From an uncultured Thermoleophilia bacterium (GTDB lineage: Bacteria; Actinomycetota; Thermoleophilia; UBA2241): DNA of 32,385 nucleotides. The stretch is taken from assembly GCA_903927755.1 (NCBI GenBank), contig CAIYOD010000087.1:1-32385 (forward strand). Direction: 5' to 3'. Position 1 is the stretch's first letter; the number at the start of each line of letters is the position of its first letter. A model generated the notes under the pieces. It had not been told where the DNA came from, did not search any database, and worked only from the letters and a program-made list of their open reading frames with translations. Positions 6,853 through 15,028 of this stretch are shown piece after piece. The translations under genes were made by a program, and so were the position numbers.

Positions 6853-8351
6853 GAGCCGCCGCTCGCGGCGGCCGCGGCGTCGGCCTTCGGGATGCCGGCC
6901 AGGAAGTCCGCCGTGGTCGCGAAGCGCCAGGCGTGGCCGCCGTCCTCGGAGATCAGCACCATGCGGTGGTGGAACCGCCGGAAGTACCGCGTCGCCGGCG
7001 GGTCGCGCTGCGAGAAGTAGCTGCAGGAGACGAAGAGACGCCCGAGCCGATCGACGGTCAGCTTCTGGTAGTACTGCGAGTACCCGGAAAGCGGCGGCAC
7101 GACGACCAGATCGGCCCGGCTCCACTTCGTCTGACCGGGCGCCAGCGATTGGTGCACGAGCGCGTCCCACCCATTGCCTCGGAAGTGCGAGTCGACGTTG
7201 CGGCGTGCCTGGCGGAAGGTGATGTGCAGCACGTCGTCGGGGCTGCAGACCAGCGAGAGGTACGTCTGCTTGCCCAGCCCGTCGGCGTCGGTCGTCCGCG
7301 AGCGGTAGCCGCTGTCGAGGACGTTGATCGCCTTCGTCCAGCCGGCCGTCGACAGCGGCGCCAGTGAGCGCGCGTACTTGAAAGGCCGGCCGTGCGCGCC
7401 GGTGACGACGTGCAGGACGCCGCCGCTGTCCATGACGATGCCCGGCGTGCAGTGGAGGTCGTTGGCCGGGAGAGAGCGTGCCACGAGCGTGCTTGCGCCG
7501 ACGGTGTTCGTGGCTTCGTCGTAAGTGGCCGCGTAGGTCGGCGTGTAGCCCGTGCCGCGCGGCACGACGGTGCTGTACACGAAGTGGCTCTTGCCATCGC
7601 GAGTCACGGCGAACGAGGCGCCGCCGGAACACTGCAGCAGCGTCAGCGCCAGCGAACTCACGACCGCCGGCGGCCTCAGTACGAGCGTGCCGCCACTCCA
7701 GTACGGCTTGATGACCTGCAACTGGTTCTGCGACGCCCACTCGCCCTTCCACGGCCCGAGCTGCTTCCAGACGGCGACGAGGGGTGGCCCCTCGAGGAGA
7801 CGCCCGCTGTCGTGCTCGGCGACGACGTTCCCCCAGTCGTGGGGGTCGGTCTGCGGCGTGTCGTCGCCGAACGGAAGCTCGAGCACCTGCCAGGTCTGGC
7901 AGCCGTCGAGCGACGCCATGAGTACGTTGCGGAAGCCGCCGTCGTCGTCGAGGCGGATGGTGAGCACGGTGTACGCGCGGCCGTCGACGTCCCAGTCCAC
8001 ACGGTCGGTGCCGTAGCCGCCGGCGTGCACCGTGCCGGCGAAGTCCGGATACGCGGCGCGCAGGGCATCCAGCAGGTCGTGCCGCACCCAGACGCCGCCC
8101 TCGAGGCGATGGACGAACGAGGTGTCGTCCTCACTGGCGCCACGGCTGCGGATGCTCGGGACGTTGCCCGCGTCGAACGTGACCACGTGCTGCCGGTGCT
8201 CCGGCGTGTAGCCGAACTGCTGCGCCAGCGTCAGGCCGTCCTGAAGATCGAGGTGTCCGGTATGGCTCGCGGCCGACGCGGCGGCAGGCAGGACCAGCAG
8301 GACGGCGACGATGAGGATGGCGAAGCGAAGGATGCGTGACGGGGAAGTCAT
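6849..8351 (-). CDS. Secreted BNR-repeat protein, first of a tandem pair
   Basis: 500 residues from an ATG at 8351, with GAGGGGG at 8359-8365 as ribosome site; an in-frame ATG further upstream lacks one. The signal peptide is a basic N-terminus, a long Ile/Val/Leu core and a cut near ASA-AS. It is collinear with the downstream protein. Shared positions include the start of the mature part (QFGYTPEHRQ versus QFGYSPAYER), TPGIVMDSGGVLHVVTGAHG, KQTYLSLVCSPDDVLHITFRQ, YSQYYQKLTVDRLGRLFVS and HHRMVLISEDGGHAWRFAT. This indicates gene duplication. A beta-propeller fold and extracellular location are expected; no enzyme activity can be assigned. A TGG-TAGACT promoter-like site lies 39 nt upstream. 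Confidence 0.82.
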   Translation of the reverse strand: MTSPSRILRFAILIVAVLLVLPAAASAASHTGHLDLQDGLTLAQQFGYTPEHRQHVVTFDAGNVPSIRSRGASEDDTSFVHRLEGGVWVRHDLLDALRAAYPDFAGTVHAGGYGTDRVDWDVDGRAYTVLTIRLDDDGGFRNVLMASLDGCQTWQVLELPFGDDTPQTDPHDWGNVVAEHDSGRLLEGPPLVAVWKQLGPWKGEWASQNQLQVIKPYWSGGTLVLRPPAVVSSLALTLLQCSGGASFAVTRDGKSHFVYSTVVPRGTGYTPTYAATYDEATNTVGASTLVARSLPANDLHCTPGIVMDSGGVLHVVTGAHGRPFKYARSLAPLSTAGWTKAINVLDSGYRSRTTDADGLGKQTYLSLVCSPDDVLHITFRQARRNVDSHFRGNGWDALVHQSLAPGQTKWSRADLVVVPPLSGYSQYYQKLTVDRLGRLFVSCSYFSQRDPPATRYFRRFHHRMVLISEDGGHAWRFATTADFLAGIPKADAAAAASGGS

Positions 8352-8389
8352 GGATGGTCCCCCTCTGAATAGACCCCGAGCTTGCCGGG

Positions 8390-8398
8390 AGTCTACCA
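8390..8398 (-). promoter_or_regulatory. Candidate extended -10 promoter for the BNR pair
   Basis: On the minus strand the site is TGG-TAGACT, about 39 nt upstream of the ATG at 8351. No good -35 is seen, as expected for an extended -10 site. Confidence 0.4.
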
Positions 8399-8425
8399 CT
8401 CAAGTGCGGCGAGGCCGACCCGGCA

Positions 8426-8440
8426 GGCGATGCGGTCGCC
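8426..8440 (-). terminator. Weak hairpin downstream of the wzz-like gene
   Basis: GGCGA/TCGCC forms a 5-bp stem 36 nt past the stop of the chain-length gene, near the end of the polysaccharide cluster. There is no T tract. It is recorded only as a possible transcript end. Confidence 0.15.
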
Positions 8441-8475
8441 GGGAGCCGCTCGGAGGAGCTTCGGACGCGGCGCGG

Positions 8476-9363
8476 TCAGGCTGCGGCGGTCCTGCTCCTG
8501 CGGCGATCCGCCAGCCCGCGCCGTGCGAAGGCGACGATGACGCCGATGACGAGGCCGGCCAGGGCGCCGATGGCGACGTTGACCGTCATGGCCGGGCCAC
8601 TCGGCGAGTCGGGGACGGCTGCCTCGTGCAAGACACGCGGCTCTTCGTTCTGCTGTGCCGAGAGCAGCAGGAGTTGCGTCTGCTGGATGCTCTTCGAGAG
8701 CGATTCCTGCTGGGTCGCCGCCGCCTGCGTCAGCGCCACCCAGGTCGACGCCGCCGCGGACTTGTCGGCGGCCGAGCCGCCGCCCTTGGCGATGTCGGCG
8801 AGCGCCTCTTGGGCTTCGACACTGCGCGCGAGCGACGCGGCGTAGGCCTCCTGGTTCTCGGCCAACTGCTTCTCGAGCACCGCGATCTTCTCGTCCACAC
8901 CGCTCTCGAGGCGCTCGAGCAGCACCTCCGAGAGGGCGTTGGCGGCAGCGGCCGCACGCTCGGCGTCGGTGTCGGTGACGCTGATGACGACGATGTTGAC
9001 CACCGACGTCGTGGTCTTGACCGTGGACGATGGCGTCTCCACCGTGGTCTCCCTGCGGAGCCGGCTTGCGGAGATGTCCATGCCGGTGCGCTCCGCGGCC
9101 TCCTTGAGCACGACCTGACTGGCGAGCAGCTGGACGGCGGCCTTGGCGTTGGAGTTGAGGCCGGCCATGGGGTTGCCGGTGGCGTCGGTGGTCTGCCCGA
9201 TGTAGACGGACGCGGTGGCCGTGTACTCCTTGGGCTGCGCGATCGTGACGACCGCGCCGACGATGATGCCGATGACGACGAGACCGACGATCACCCACCA
9301 GTTGCGGGCGAGTGTGGCGAACCAGGCGCCTACGTCGATGCTCGTGCTCTCGTCGGTGCTCAT
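8476..9363 (-). CDS. Wzz-like polysaccharide chain-length determinant, no kinase domain
   Basis: A 295-residue membrane protein of the polysaccharide co-polymerase class. A short cytoplasmic N-terminus leads to TM1 (about 22-42). A largely helical extracytoplasmic domain follows, with an Ala/Glu-rich coiled-coil-like stretch (about 140-240). A proline-containing segment PDSPSGPAM precedes TM2 (about 259-280), and the tail is short and basic. No Walker motifs or tyrosine cluster are present, so there is no fused BY-kinase and none is next to it. It should set polymer length together with the O-antigen ligase/polymerase of the same cluster. GGAGGAG at 9367-9373 supports the ATG. The 70-nt gap upstream holds a TAGGAT box, so it may also have its own promoter. 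Confidence 0.82.
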   Translation of the reverse strand: MSTDESTSIDVGAWFATLARNWWVIVGLVVIGIIVGAVVTIAQPKEYTATASVYIGQTTDATGNPMAGLNSNAKAAVQLLASQVVLKEAAERTGMDISASRLRRETTVETPSSTVKTTTSVVNIVVISVTDTDAERAAAAANALSEVLLERLESGVDEKIAVLEKQLAENQEAYAASLARSVEAQEALADIAKGGGSAADKSAAASTWVALTQAAATQQESLSKSIQQTQLLLLSAQQNEEPRVLHEAAVPDSPSGPAMTVNVAIGALAGLVIGVIVAFARRGLADRRRSRTAAA

Positions 9364-9396
9364 GCGCTCCTCCGGGGGCGATGACTGCGTGCGGAC

Positions 9397-9402
9397 ATCC
9401 TA
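9397..9402 (-). promoter_or_regulatory. Candidate -10 (TAGGAT) before the wzz-like gene
   Basis: TAGGAT on the minus strand lies 34 nt upstream of the ATG, in one of the few real gaps inside the cluster. The preceding bases are CGA, so this is not the extended TGN form. Confidence 0.3.
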
Positions 9403-9433
9403 TCGCAGACGGGGAGGCCGGCGGTCCGGGCGC

Positions 9434-10690
9434 TCACCGTCGAGCTTGCCGATGGTCGGCGCGCACGCGCTCGAGGACCTCGAGGTAGGCGTGTGCGAGG
9501 GTGCGGCGGTCGAAGCGCTCGAGGACGAAGCGGCGGCCGTTCTCGCCAAGGCGCCGCCGCTCCTCGAGGGGGGCGGCGGCCAAGCGCTCGGACGCCGCCG
9601 CCAACTCCTCGTCGTTGGACGGCTCGAAGGCGATGCCGCAATCGGCCTCCTCGAGCATCGCCCTGGCGTCGCCCTCGAAGCCGAGCAGGATGGGCTTTTC
9701 CATGGCGGCATCCTCGAAGAACTTGCTGGGGAGGATCGTGCCGAAGAGCTCGTCCTTGCGGAAGTGCACGAGGCAGGCGTCGCTGCCGGCGAGGTAGGCG
9801 GGCAGCTCGGCGCGCGGGACCATGCCGGTGAACACGACGTTCGTGAGGCCCTCCGCCCGCGCCCGCTCCTGCAGCTCGGCGCGCACGGCGCCGTCGCCGA
9901 TCAGCAGAAAGGCGATGTCGTCGCGGCCCTTCTCCTTGAGCCGGCGGGCGGCGCCCAGCGCCACCTCGAGACCGCTCGCCATACCGATCGTGCCGGCGAA
10001 CGTGACGACGAACGTCTCCGGGGAGAAGCCGAGCCGCGCGCGGAGCTCCTGATCGGGCTCGCGCGGCTCGAAGAGGTCGACGTCGACGCCGTTGGTGATC
10101 ACCGAGATCTTCGACGGCCCGACGCCCTTGCGGATCATGTTCATGCGGTAGCCGTCGCCGACGGCGACGATGTGGTCGGCGCCGCCGTACAGCGCGTCCT
10201 CGAGCTTGCGGAGCGCGCTGATGATGCGGCCCTTCTGGAGCGCGCCGACCGCGACGATCGAGTCGGGCCAGATGTCGCGGATCTCGAGCACGAACGGCGC
10301 GCCGTGGGCGCGGGCGACCGGCCAGCCCGCCCAGCCGGCGAAGAACTGCGGGCTGGTGGCGATGACCACGTCGGCGCGCGGCCGCAGCAGCGGGCCGGCC
10401 GCGCCGGCCGCGGCCAGGTACGACAGGTAGTTGAGGCCGCGGCGCACGCGGCCGCGGTTGGCCGCCAGCCAGGTCCAGACGCGGATCGTGCGGATCCCGT
10501 CGATCCATTCCTGCTGGTAGAGCTTGTTCTCGTAGCCCTCGTACACGACCCCGGCGGGGACGTTGGGCGCGCAGGTGAGCACCGTCACGCGGTGCCCGAG
10601 GCGCGCCCACTCTTTGGCCATGCCGTGCACGCGCGCGGCCGGGGCGTTGTTCTCGGGAGTGAAGTAGTGCGTCAGGAACAGGATGTGCAC
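9434..10690 (-). CDS. Glycosyltransferase family 4, WbuB-like
   Basis: 418 residues from a GTG that directly follows the TAA of the upstream ATP-grasp gene. It has the GT-B two-Rossmann layout. The N-terminal half opens MHILFLTHYFTPENNAPAAR and contains LEIRDIWPDS. The C-terminal half has VTFAGTIGMASGLE, the loop LFGTILPSKFFEDAAMEKPIL and a conserved acceptor/UDP-sugar region. This pattern matches WbuB-type transferases acting on lipid-linked N-acetylated aminosugars in O-antigen and capsule pathways, although donor and acceptor cannot be read from sequence. The enzyme is probably cytoplasmic and membrane-associated. It forms part of the minus-strand polysaccharide cluster. Confidence 0.88.
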   Translation of the reverse strand: MHILFLTHYFTPENNAPAARVHGMAKEWARLGHRVTVLTCAPNVPAGVVYEGYENKLYQQEWIDGIRTIRVWTWLAANRGRVRRGLNYLSYLAAAGAAGPLLRPRADVVIATSPQFFAGWAGWPVARAHGAPFVLEIRDIWPDSIVAVGALQKGRIISALRKLEDALYGGADHIVAVGDGYRMNMIRKGVGPSKISVITNGVDVDLFEPREPDQELRARLGFSPETFVVTFAGTIGMASGLEVALGAARRLKEKGRDDIAFLLIGDGAVRAELQERARAEGLTNVVFTGMVPRAELPAYLAGSDACLVHFRKDELFGTILPSKFFEDAAMEKPILLGFEGDARAMLEEADCGIAFEPSNDEELAAASERLAAAPLEERRRLGENGRRFVLERFDRRTLAHAYLEVLERVRADHRQARR

Positions 10691-11734
10691 TTACTCGTCC
10701 CAGAAGACCTGGTCGTAGTAGCGCACGGAGCGCCGGCTGGTGCGCACGCGCGCTTGGACCTCCGCTACGTCGTCCTTCGTGAGCTCGCCCAGCGTGTACT
10801 TGATCCCGAGGTACGGGATGATGAAGTCGTCCTGGTACACGAACGTGCTGACGCGTGGGTTGATCTCCAGCAGCCGCCCGCCGATCCACTGCACGCTCTG
10901 GAAGTAGTCCAGGTCGAGGTGGCGGACGACCTTGCGCGTGAGCTCGACGAGCTCCGGGCGGTCGATGGTCTTGAACGCCATGGCGAGGCCGGTGAGGAAC
11001 TCCTCCCGTGTGCGCGTCTGGTGGAACACGACCTCACCCTTGTCGGCGAAGAGGTCGACGGTGATCTCGGGTGCGTCGACGTACTCCATGAGCATGAGGT
11101 CCGGGAAGGGCTCGTAGCCGGTGAACAGATCGACGAAGTCGTCGAGCGTCAGGTAGCGGTTGATCGGCTTCTCGTAGAGCAGCTCGTGGACGCGGTCGAC
11201 GTGTGCGGAGAGGATGCGGAAGCCGCGCGAGCCCTTGGCGACCGGCGGTTTGAAGCACACGGGGACGTCCGGGTACCCGAGCTCGTGGGCGCCGGCGACG
11301 AACTCGTCGAGGCTCGCCGGCCGTAGAAGCTCCGGTTGCGGCACGGGGATCTCGCTGCAGGCGGCGTGCATGACGGCCTTGTCGCTGGCGAGCTCGATGC
11401 CGCGCACGCCGTCGGCGAGGACGCGCGAGCCGAGCGCCTCGAACACGTCGCGGTGGCGGGCCACCGTCTCGATCTCGTGCGAGGACTGGACGAAGAGCAG
11501 GTCCGGGCGCTCGCGCTCGACGACGGCGGCGAGCCCCGGGATGTAGTCGGGCGAGGCGCCGGCCGGCACGAGGCTGAAGCCGTCGCACATGAACCTGCCG
11601 ACGGCGTCCGGCCGCATGTCCACGCCGTGGATGTGGATCTCGCGCTCCCCGTTGGCCTTGAGCTGCCGGATGAGCGTGCTGGCTCCGGGGCAGCCGGCGG
11701 CGGTGAGCACGAGCTTGAGCGGCGGAAGCGTCAT
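10691..11734 (-). CDS. ATP-grasp enzyme, carbamoyl-phosphate-synthase-like, in the polysaccharide cluster
   Basis: 347 residues, ATG start. The N-terminal Rossmann-like part has LVLTAAGCPGASTLIRQL (8-25). The ATP-grasp core includes the nucleotide-binding stretch FKPPVAKGSRGF (161-172) and the Mg-binding EINPRVST (290-297). Such CarB-like ATP-grasp proteins recur in O-antigen and capsule clusters and are presumed to ligate a carboxylate to an amine, or similar, on a sugar or sugar nucleotide (family knowledge; few are characterised). It sits between the PIG-L deacetylase gene, 43 nt upstream, and a GT4 gene with no gap downstream. It is not closely similar to the two other ATP-grasp genes of this window. 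The substrate is unknown. Confidence 0.85.
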   Translation of the reverse strand: MTLPPLKLVLTAAGCPGASTLIRQLKANGEREIHIHGVDMRPDAVGRFMCDGFSLVPAGASPDYIPGLAAVVERERPDLLFVQSSHEIETVARHRDVFEALGSRVLADGVRGIELASDKAVMHAACSEIPVPQPELLRPASLDEFVAGAHELGYPDVPVCFKPPVAKGSRGFRILSAHVDRVHELLYEKPINRYLTLDDFVDLFTGYEPFPDLMLMEYVDAPEITVDLFADKGEVVFHQTRTREEFLTGLAMAFKTIDRPELVELTRKVVRHLDLDYFQSVQWIGGRLLEINPRVSTFVYQDDFIIPYLGIKYTLGELTKDDVAEVQARVRTSRRSVRYYDQVFWDE

Positions 11735-11777
11735 GGAGTCTCTCTGGAGTCGGGGTGGGGACGGTGGCTGACGGGCG

Positions 11778-12416
11778 CTAGAGGATCCAGCGGTAGACTT
11801 CGAACACCTCGGCGTACTCGCAGCCGATGTTGATGCCGCGCGTGAGGGCGACGTTGCGGATGTAGTCCTCGTTCAGGTAGTTGCGGTGGCCCTGGCTGGC
11901 GTAGCACGCCAGGGCCTCGATCTTCTTCTGGATGTGGCGCTCCTCGAGCCGCACGTAGGCCTGCTGCGAGAAGTTGAGGTTGTTCCACGGGATCTCGTAG
12001 GCCATCACCGTGGTGCGCTTGAAGGCCCGAAGGCCCTCTTCGGCGATGGTCTTGTGGTCCTGATGCAGGTCGATGAGCGCCGGCAGCAGCACGCAGTCCG
12101 GGTCGAGCTCGCGCTGGAGGACGATCATCTCCTCGAGGATGTCTTGCCGTACGGTCGGGAAGGTGCGGACCTCGAAGTCGTACACCTTGAGGTCCGTCTC
12201 CGCGATGCCGAGCACGCCGGTGGCGGCCCGCACCTCGTGCTTGAGGACGTCCTTGGGGAAGCCCTCCGGGACGCTCTTGGCGGCGGTGCTGAAGGCGGCG
12301 TAGGTGACCTTGACGCCGTTCTCGATGAGGCGCGCCATGGTGCCGCCGCAACCGAACTCTCCATCGTCGGTGTGCGGCGCCAGGACGAGCACGTTGTCGA
12401 AACGCTCGATGCTCAC
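11778..12416 (-). CDS. PIG-L family N-acetylglucosaminyl deacetylase-like protein
   Basis: 212 residues from a GTG at 12416 that overlaps the upstream stop (GTGA), with GGGGGAG at 12425-12431. The family zinc motif appears as APHTDDGE (13-20), with threonine in place of the usual proline of HPDDE. A second metal site is HQDH (118-121). Members remove N-acetyl groups from GlcNAc-type sugars; BshB, MshB and several cell-envelope enzymes are examples. Here the polysaccharide cluster implies deacetylation of a lipid-linked or nucleotide-linked amino sugar. That would leave a free amine which the neighbouring ATP-grasp ligase could use (inference). No signal peptide is present, so the enzyme is cytoplasmic. 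Confidence 0.87.
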   Translation of the reverse strand: MSIERFDNVLVLAPHTDDGEFGCGGTMARLIENGVKVTYAAFSTAAKSVPEGFPKDVLKHEVRAATGVLGIAETDLKVYDFEVRTFPTVRQDILEEMIVLQRELDPDCVLLPALIDLHQDHKTIAEEGLRAFKRTTVMAYEIPWNNLNFSQQAYVRLEERHIQKKIEALACYASQGHRNYLNEDYIRNVALTRGINIGCEYAEVFEVYRWIL

Positions 12417-13552
12417 GTGAGGTTCTCCCCCTTGGTGAGGCGGTCGTAGAAGTCTACCAAATCGCCCCGCACGGCCTCCCAGCTGTAGCGGCGCTCGACA
12501 GCGCGGCGGCCGCGAGCGCCCATCTCGGGGAGCGCATGGCGGTTCATGAGGAGGCGCCGAATCCCTCGCAGGTGGCCTTCGGCGCCCGGCTCGACGGCGA
12601 GCCCACACTCTTCGAGGCGGACGAGCTCGCCGCGCCCCGGCATGTTGCTGACCAGCGCGGCGAGCCCCACGGTCATGCCTTCGAGAAGCTTGGTCGGCAC
12701 CGTCGGGTGGCTGTACTGGCGGTCCGGCTGCGACGGCACCCACACGACGTCGGCCGCCGCCAGGTAGCGCGGCAGCTCCGGCGGCGGGATGCGGCCGAGC
12801 AGCTTGACCCGGTCGGCGAGGCCGGCGGCCAGCCGCTCGCCGACCTCCGCCTCGAGCGCCGGGTCGTTGAAGGTGCCGCCCAGGTAGAGCACGCCCTCGT
12901 CCGGCTCGAGCTGCTCCATCACGTCCAGCATCATCGTGCAGCCCCGGGCGCGCGAGAGGCTGCCGACGTAGATGAGCTTGAGACGCGGGTCGGCGGCGAG
13001 CTCGGGCACCGGCTCGGCGCCTTCGAAGCGTTCCACTCGCGGGTAGTTGGGCAGCACGAGGCGGAGCTTGGGCGTGCCACCCAGCGCCGCCAGCTGGTCG
13101 TCGGTCACGACGACGACGCCGGAGCCCAGCGCCGCCAGGCTCTTCTGGGCGACTGCCGTGGTCTGCGAGGCGACGGGCCTGACCTTGGCCGGGATGTAGG
13201 GCTTACCGGCCACGGCCTCAGGCACGTATTCGTGCATGTCGTACACGAGCTTCGGCACGATCGCCCTGGCCGCCGGGAACAGCGTCAACAGTTCGGGATC
13301 GTGCACGTGCAGGACGTCGGGCTTGAGCGCGCGCAGCGCCTTGGTGATCTCCACGGAGCTGAGGAAGCGAGTCGTACGGCTGCGCTCCGGCAGGGGCGCG
13401 AGGATCACGCCGGCGTCGTCGCGGCCGGGCGCGGCTCCGGGGACCATGTACATGACCTCGTAGCCGGCCTCCGCCAGCGTGCGGCACTCGCGCTCGTAGA
13501 TGCGGGGGTCGTCGGGCTTGTGGACCACACTCAGGTGGAGGACGCGGGTCAC
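12413..13552 (-). CDS. Glycosyltransferase family 4
   Basis: 379 residues. The GTG at 13552 overlaps the upstream stop (GTGA) and has GGAGG ahead of it; a longer open frame adds only an Arg-rich stretch that belongs to the neighbour's reading. GT-B features are HLSVVHKPDDPRIY at the N-terminus, VHDPELL in the acceptor domain, YVGSLSRARG at the start of the donor domain, and HPTVPTKLLEGMTVGLAALVS near the sugar-nucleotide site. Family, size and position point to a retaining transferase building the repeat unit of the surface glycan. The exact sugar is unknown. It is coupled to the downstream PIG-L gene. Confidence 0.87.
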   Translation of the reverse strand: MTRVLHLSVVHKPDDPRIYERECRTLAEAGYEVMYMVPGAAPGRDDAGVILAPLPERSRTTRFLSSVEITKALRALKPDVLHVHDPELLTLFPAARAIVPKLVYDMHEYVPEAVAGKPYIPAKVRPVASQTTAVAQKSLAALGSGVVVVTDDQLAALGGTPKLRLVLPNYPRVERFEGAEPVPELAADPRLKLIYVGSLSRARGCTMMLDVMEQLEPDEGVLYLGGTFNDPALEAEVGERLAAGLADRVKLLGRIPPPELPRYLAAADVVWVPSQPDRQYSHPTVPTKLLEGMTVGLAALVSNMPGRGELVRLEECGLAVEPGAEGHLRGIRRLLMNRHALPEMGARGRRAVERRYSWEAVRGDLVDFYDRLTKGENLT

Positions 13553-15018
13553 GCCGTCGCCTCCTTCCAGCGGGCGACGACGTCGGCGGCGCTGCCGCAC
13601 CAGGCGCCGCGCGCCAGCGCCTGGTCGAGCAGGCGCCAGTAGACCTTGTCGTAGCCGCGCGAGACGCGCTTGTCGAAGCGGTTGTTGTGCCAGAGCAGGC
13701 TGACCGCGCCCCCGCTGCGCAGGGCGCGGGCCAGCACGACGGCGGCCGCACGCTCTGCCTCCTCCGCCTTGAGGCCGCGGTAGTGCGGCTCCTGCAGCGT
13801 ACCGTCCATCACTGCGAGCGGCAGTTCGACGAGGTCGAGCGGCCGCTCCTCCGCGAGGGAGTAGGGACGGAACGGGAACGAGCAGCCGCAGCGGAAGCCC
13901 TCCTGCTCGGCGAACGCCATGGTCGTGTCGTAGGTGAACCCGGCTTGCTCGAGCAGCGGCAGCGTCTGGTGGTAGAGCGCGCGCAGGTAGTGGTAGCGGA
14001 TGCCGGTGACCGGACCGCCGGCGCGCGCGTACAGGTCGTCGCGGTCGAGGGTCAGCTCGGCCAGGGCGAGCCTGTCGGCGTCGTTGCCGTGCAGGCCCAC
14101 TTCGCGGCCGGCGGCGGTCACGAGCTCCAGGGCCTCGGGGATCTTGCGCCGGTACGTCTCCGGCTGGTTGCCGTCCTGCTTGTGCGTGTGGCGAGCTATC
14201 ACGAAGAAGGTCGAGGAGACGCCGCGCATGTCCTCGCCGCGCAGCAGTTGCGGGAACGTCCAGAAGGGGTCGGTGCGGCGCCAGGAGTGGCGCGCCAGCC
14301 AGTCGGCGCCGTCTCCCAGCTCGCGACCGACGCCACGGGCGTCCAGGTGCCGGGCGGCGCGCAGCGTACGGTATCCGGAGGCGGCGAACCCGCGCCGCGT
14401 CCAGCGCCAGAGGTTGTCGAGGTCGTGGGTGAGCGCGATCGCGAAACGGCCGCGCGCTCCCCAGAGACTCCCGGCGTCCGGGAGAGGCTCGAGGCCGAGC
14501 TCGGCGAGGCGCGGCGCCAGGGCGCCGCGCAGGAGCTCGGCGTAGCGGTCCACGGCCGGCTCGTCGATCTTCAGCTCCGGGTTCGTGGCGAAGTGACTGG
14601 CCGAGAACGGCAGCCGGCCGTACTTGTCGCGCTCGTCCGTGGTGCGCTCATCCCAGCACGCGAGCAGGACGAACGCTGAGGCGACGAGGTCGAAGGGGAC
14701 GGCGAAGCCGGCGCCGGGGTCGGCGGGCCAGGCGGCGACGGCGCCGCCGTCGCCGTTCCCGCACGCCGAGAAGGCGCCGGCCGGCAGCGGCCGCCCGGCG
14801 GCGAGGAGTTCCATCGCGCCGGCGTCGCAGGGGATCGTGGGGACGCCGGCGACAGGCTCCGCGGCGTATGCCAGCGCCGCACCGCTCGCCCGGCCCGGGT
14901 CGCGCGTGATCGCGGCCCTCCGGCTCAGCGGCGCCAGCAGCGTCCGGAGCGCCCACTCGGCGCGCGTCGCGAACTCGTCGGGCGCGCCGACGAAGACACT
15001 GAGCTCGGGGGCGCTCAC
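13549..15018 (-). CDS. Polysaccharide deacetylase-like protein (NodB-fold) with N-terminal extension
   Basis: 489 residues from a GTG, 10 nt after the upstream ATP-grasp gene. Residues 1-185 form an N-terminal region of the type found ahead of some cluster-encoded deacetylases. The rest resembles a carbohydrate-esterase-4/NodB barrel: THDLD (197-201) at the first strand, FFVIARHTH (271-279), a GREVGLHG segment with H310, then GIRYHYLR and a C-terminal LLWHNNRFD. The metal and base motifs are not canonical (THDLD for TFDDG; LHGND instead of HSxxHP), so activity needs proof. There is no signal peptide, unlike peptidoglycan deacetylases, so a cytoplasmic glycan-precursor substrate is more likely. 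Its placement next to two ATP-grasp ligases suggests an N-deacetylation step. Confidence 0.78.
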   Translation of the reverse strand: MSAPELSVFVGAPDEFATRAEWALRTLLAPLSRRAAITRDPGRASGAALAYAAEPVAGVPTIPCDAGAMELLAAGRPLPAGAFSACGNGDGGAVAAWPADPGAGFAVPFDLVASAFVLLACWDERTTDERDKYGRLPFSASHFATNPELKIDEPAVDRYAELLRGALAPRLAELGLEPLPDAGSLWGARGRFAIALTHDLDNLWRWTRRGFAASGYRTLRAARHLDARGVGRELGDGADWLARHSWRRTDPFWTFPQLLRGEDMRGVSSTFFVIARHTHKQDGNQPETYRRKIPEALELVTAAGREVGLHGNDADRLALAELTLDRDDLYARAGGPVTGIRYHYLRALYHQTLPLLEQAGFTYDTTMAFAEQEGFRCGCSFPFRPYSLAEERPLDLVELPLAVMDGTLQEPHYRGLKAEEAERAAAVVLARALRSGGAVSLLWHNNRFDKRVSRGYDKVYWRLLDQALARGAWCGSAADVVARWKEATA

Positions 15019-15028
15019 CGGCGCGGCC

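Noticed and set aside
5377-7752. Apparent 791-residue extension of the BNR protein
   Set aside because: The N-terminal 300 residues are an out-of-phase reading of the upstream paralogue; the signal peptide at 6852 marks the true start.
9215-11326. 703-codon plus-strand open frame across the Wzz, GT4 and ATP-grasp genes
   Set aside because: It crosses three well-supported opposite-strand genes and has the charged low-complexity makeup of antisense frames in GC-rich DNA.
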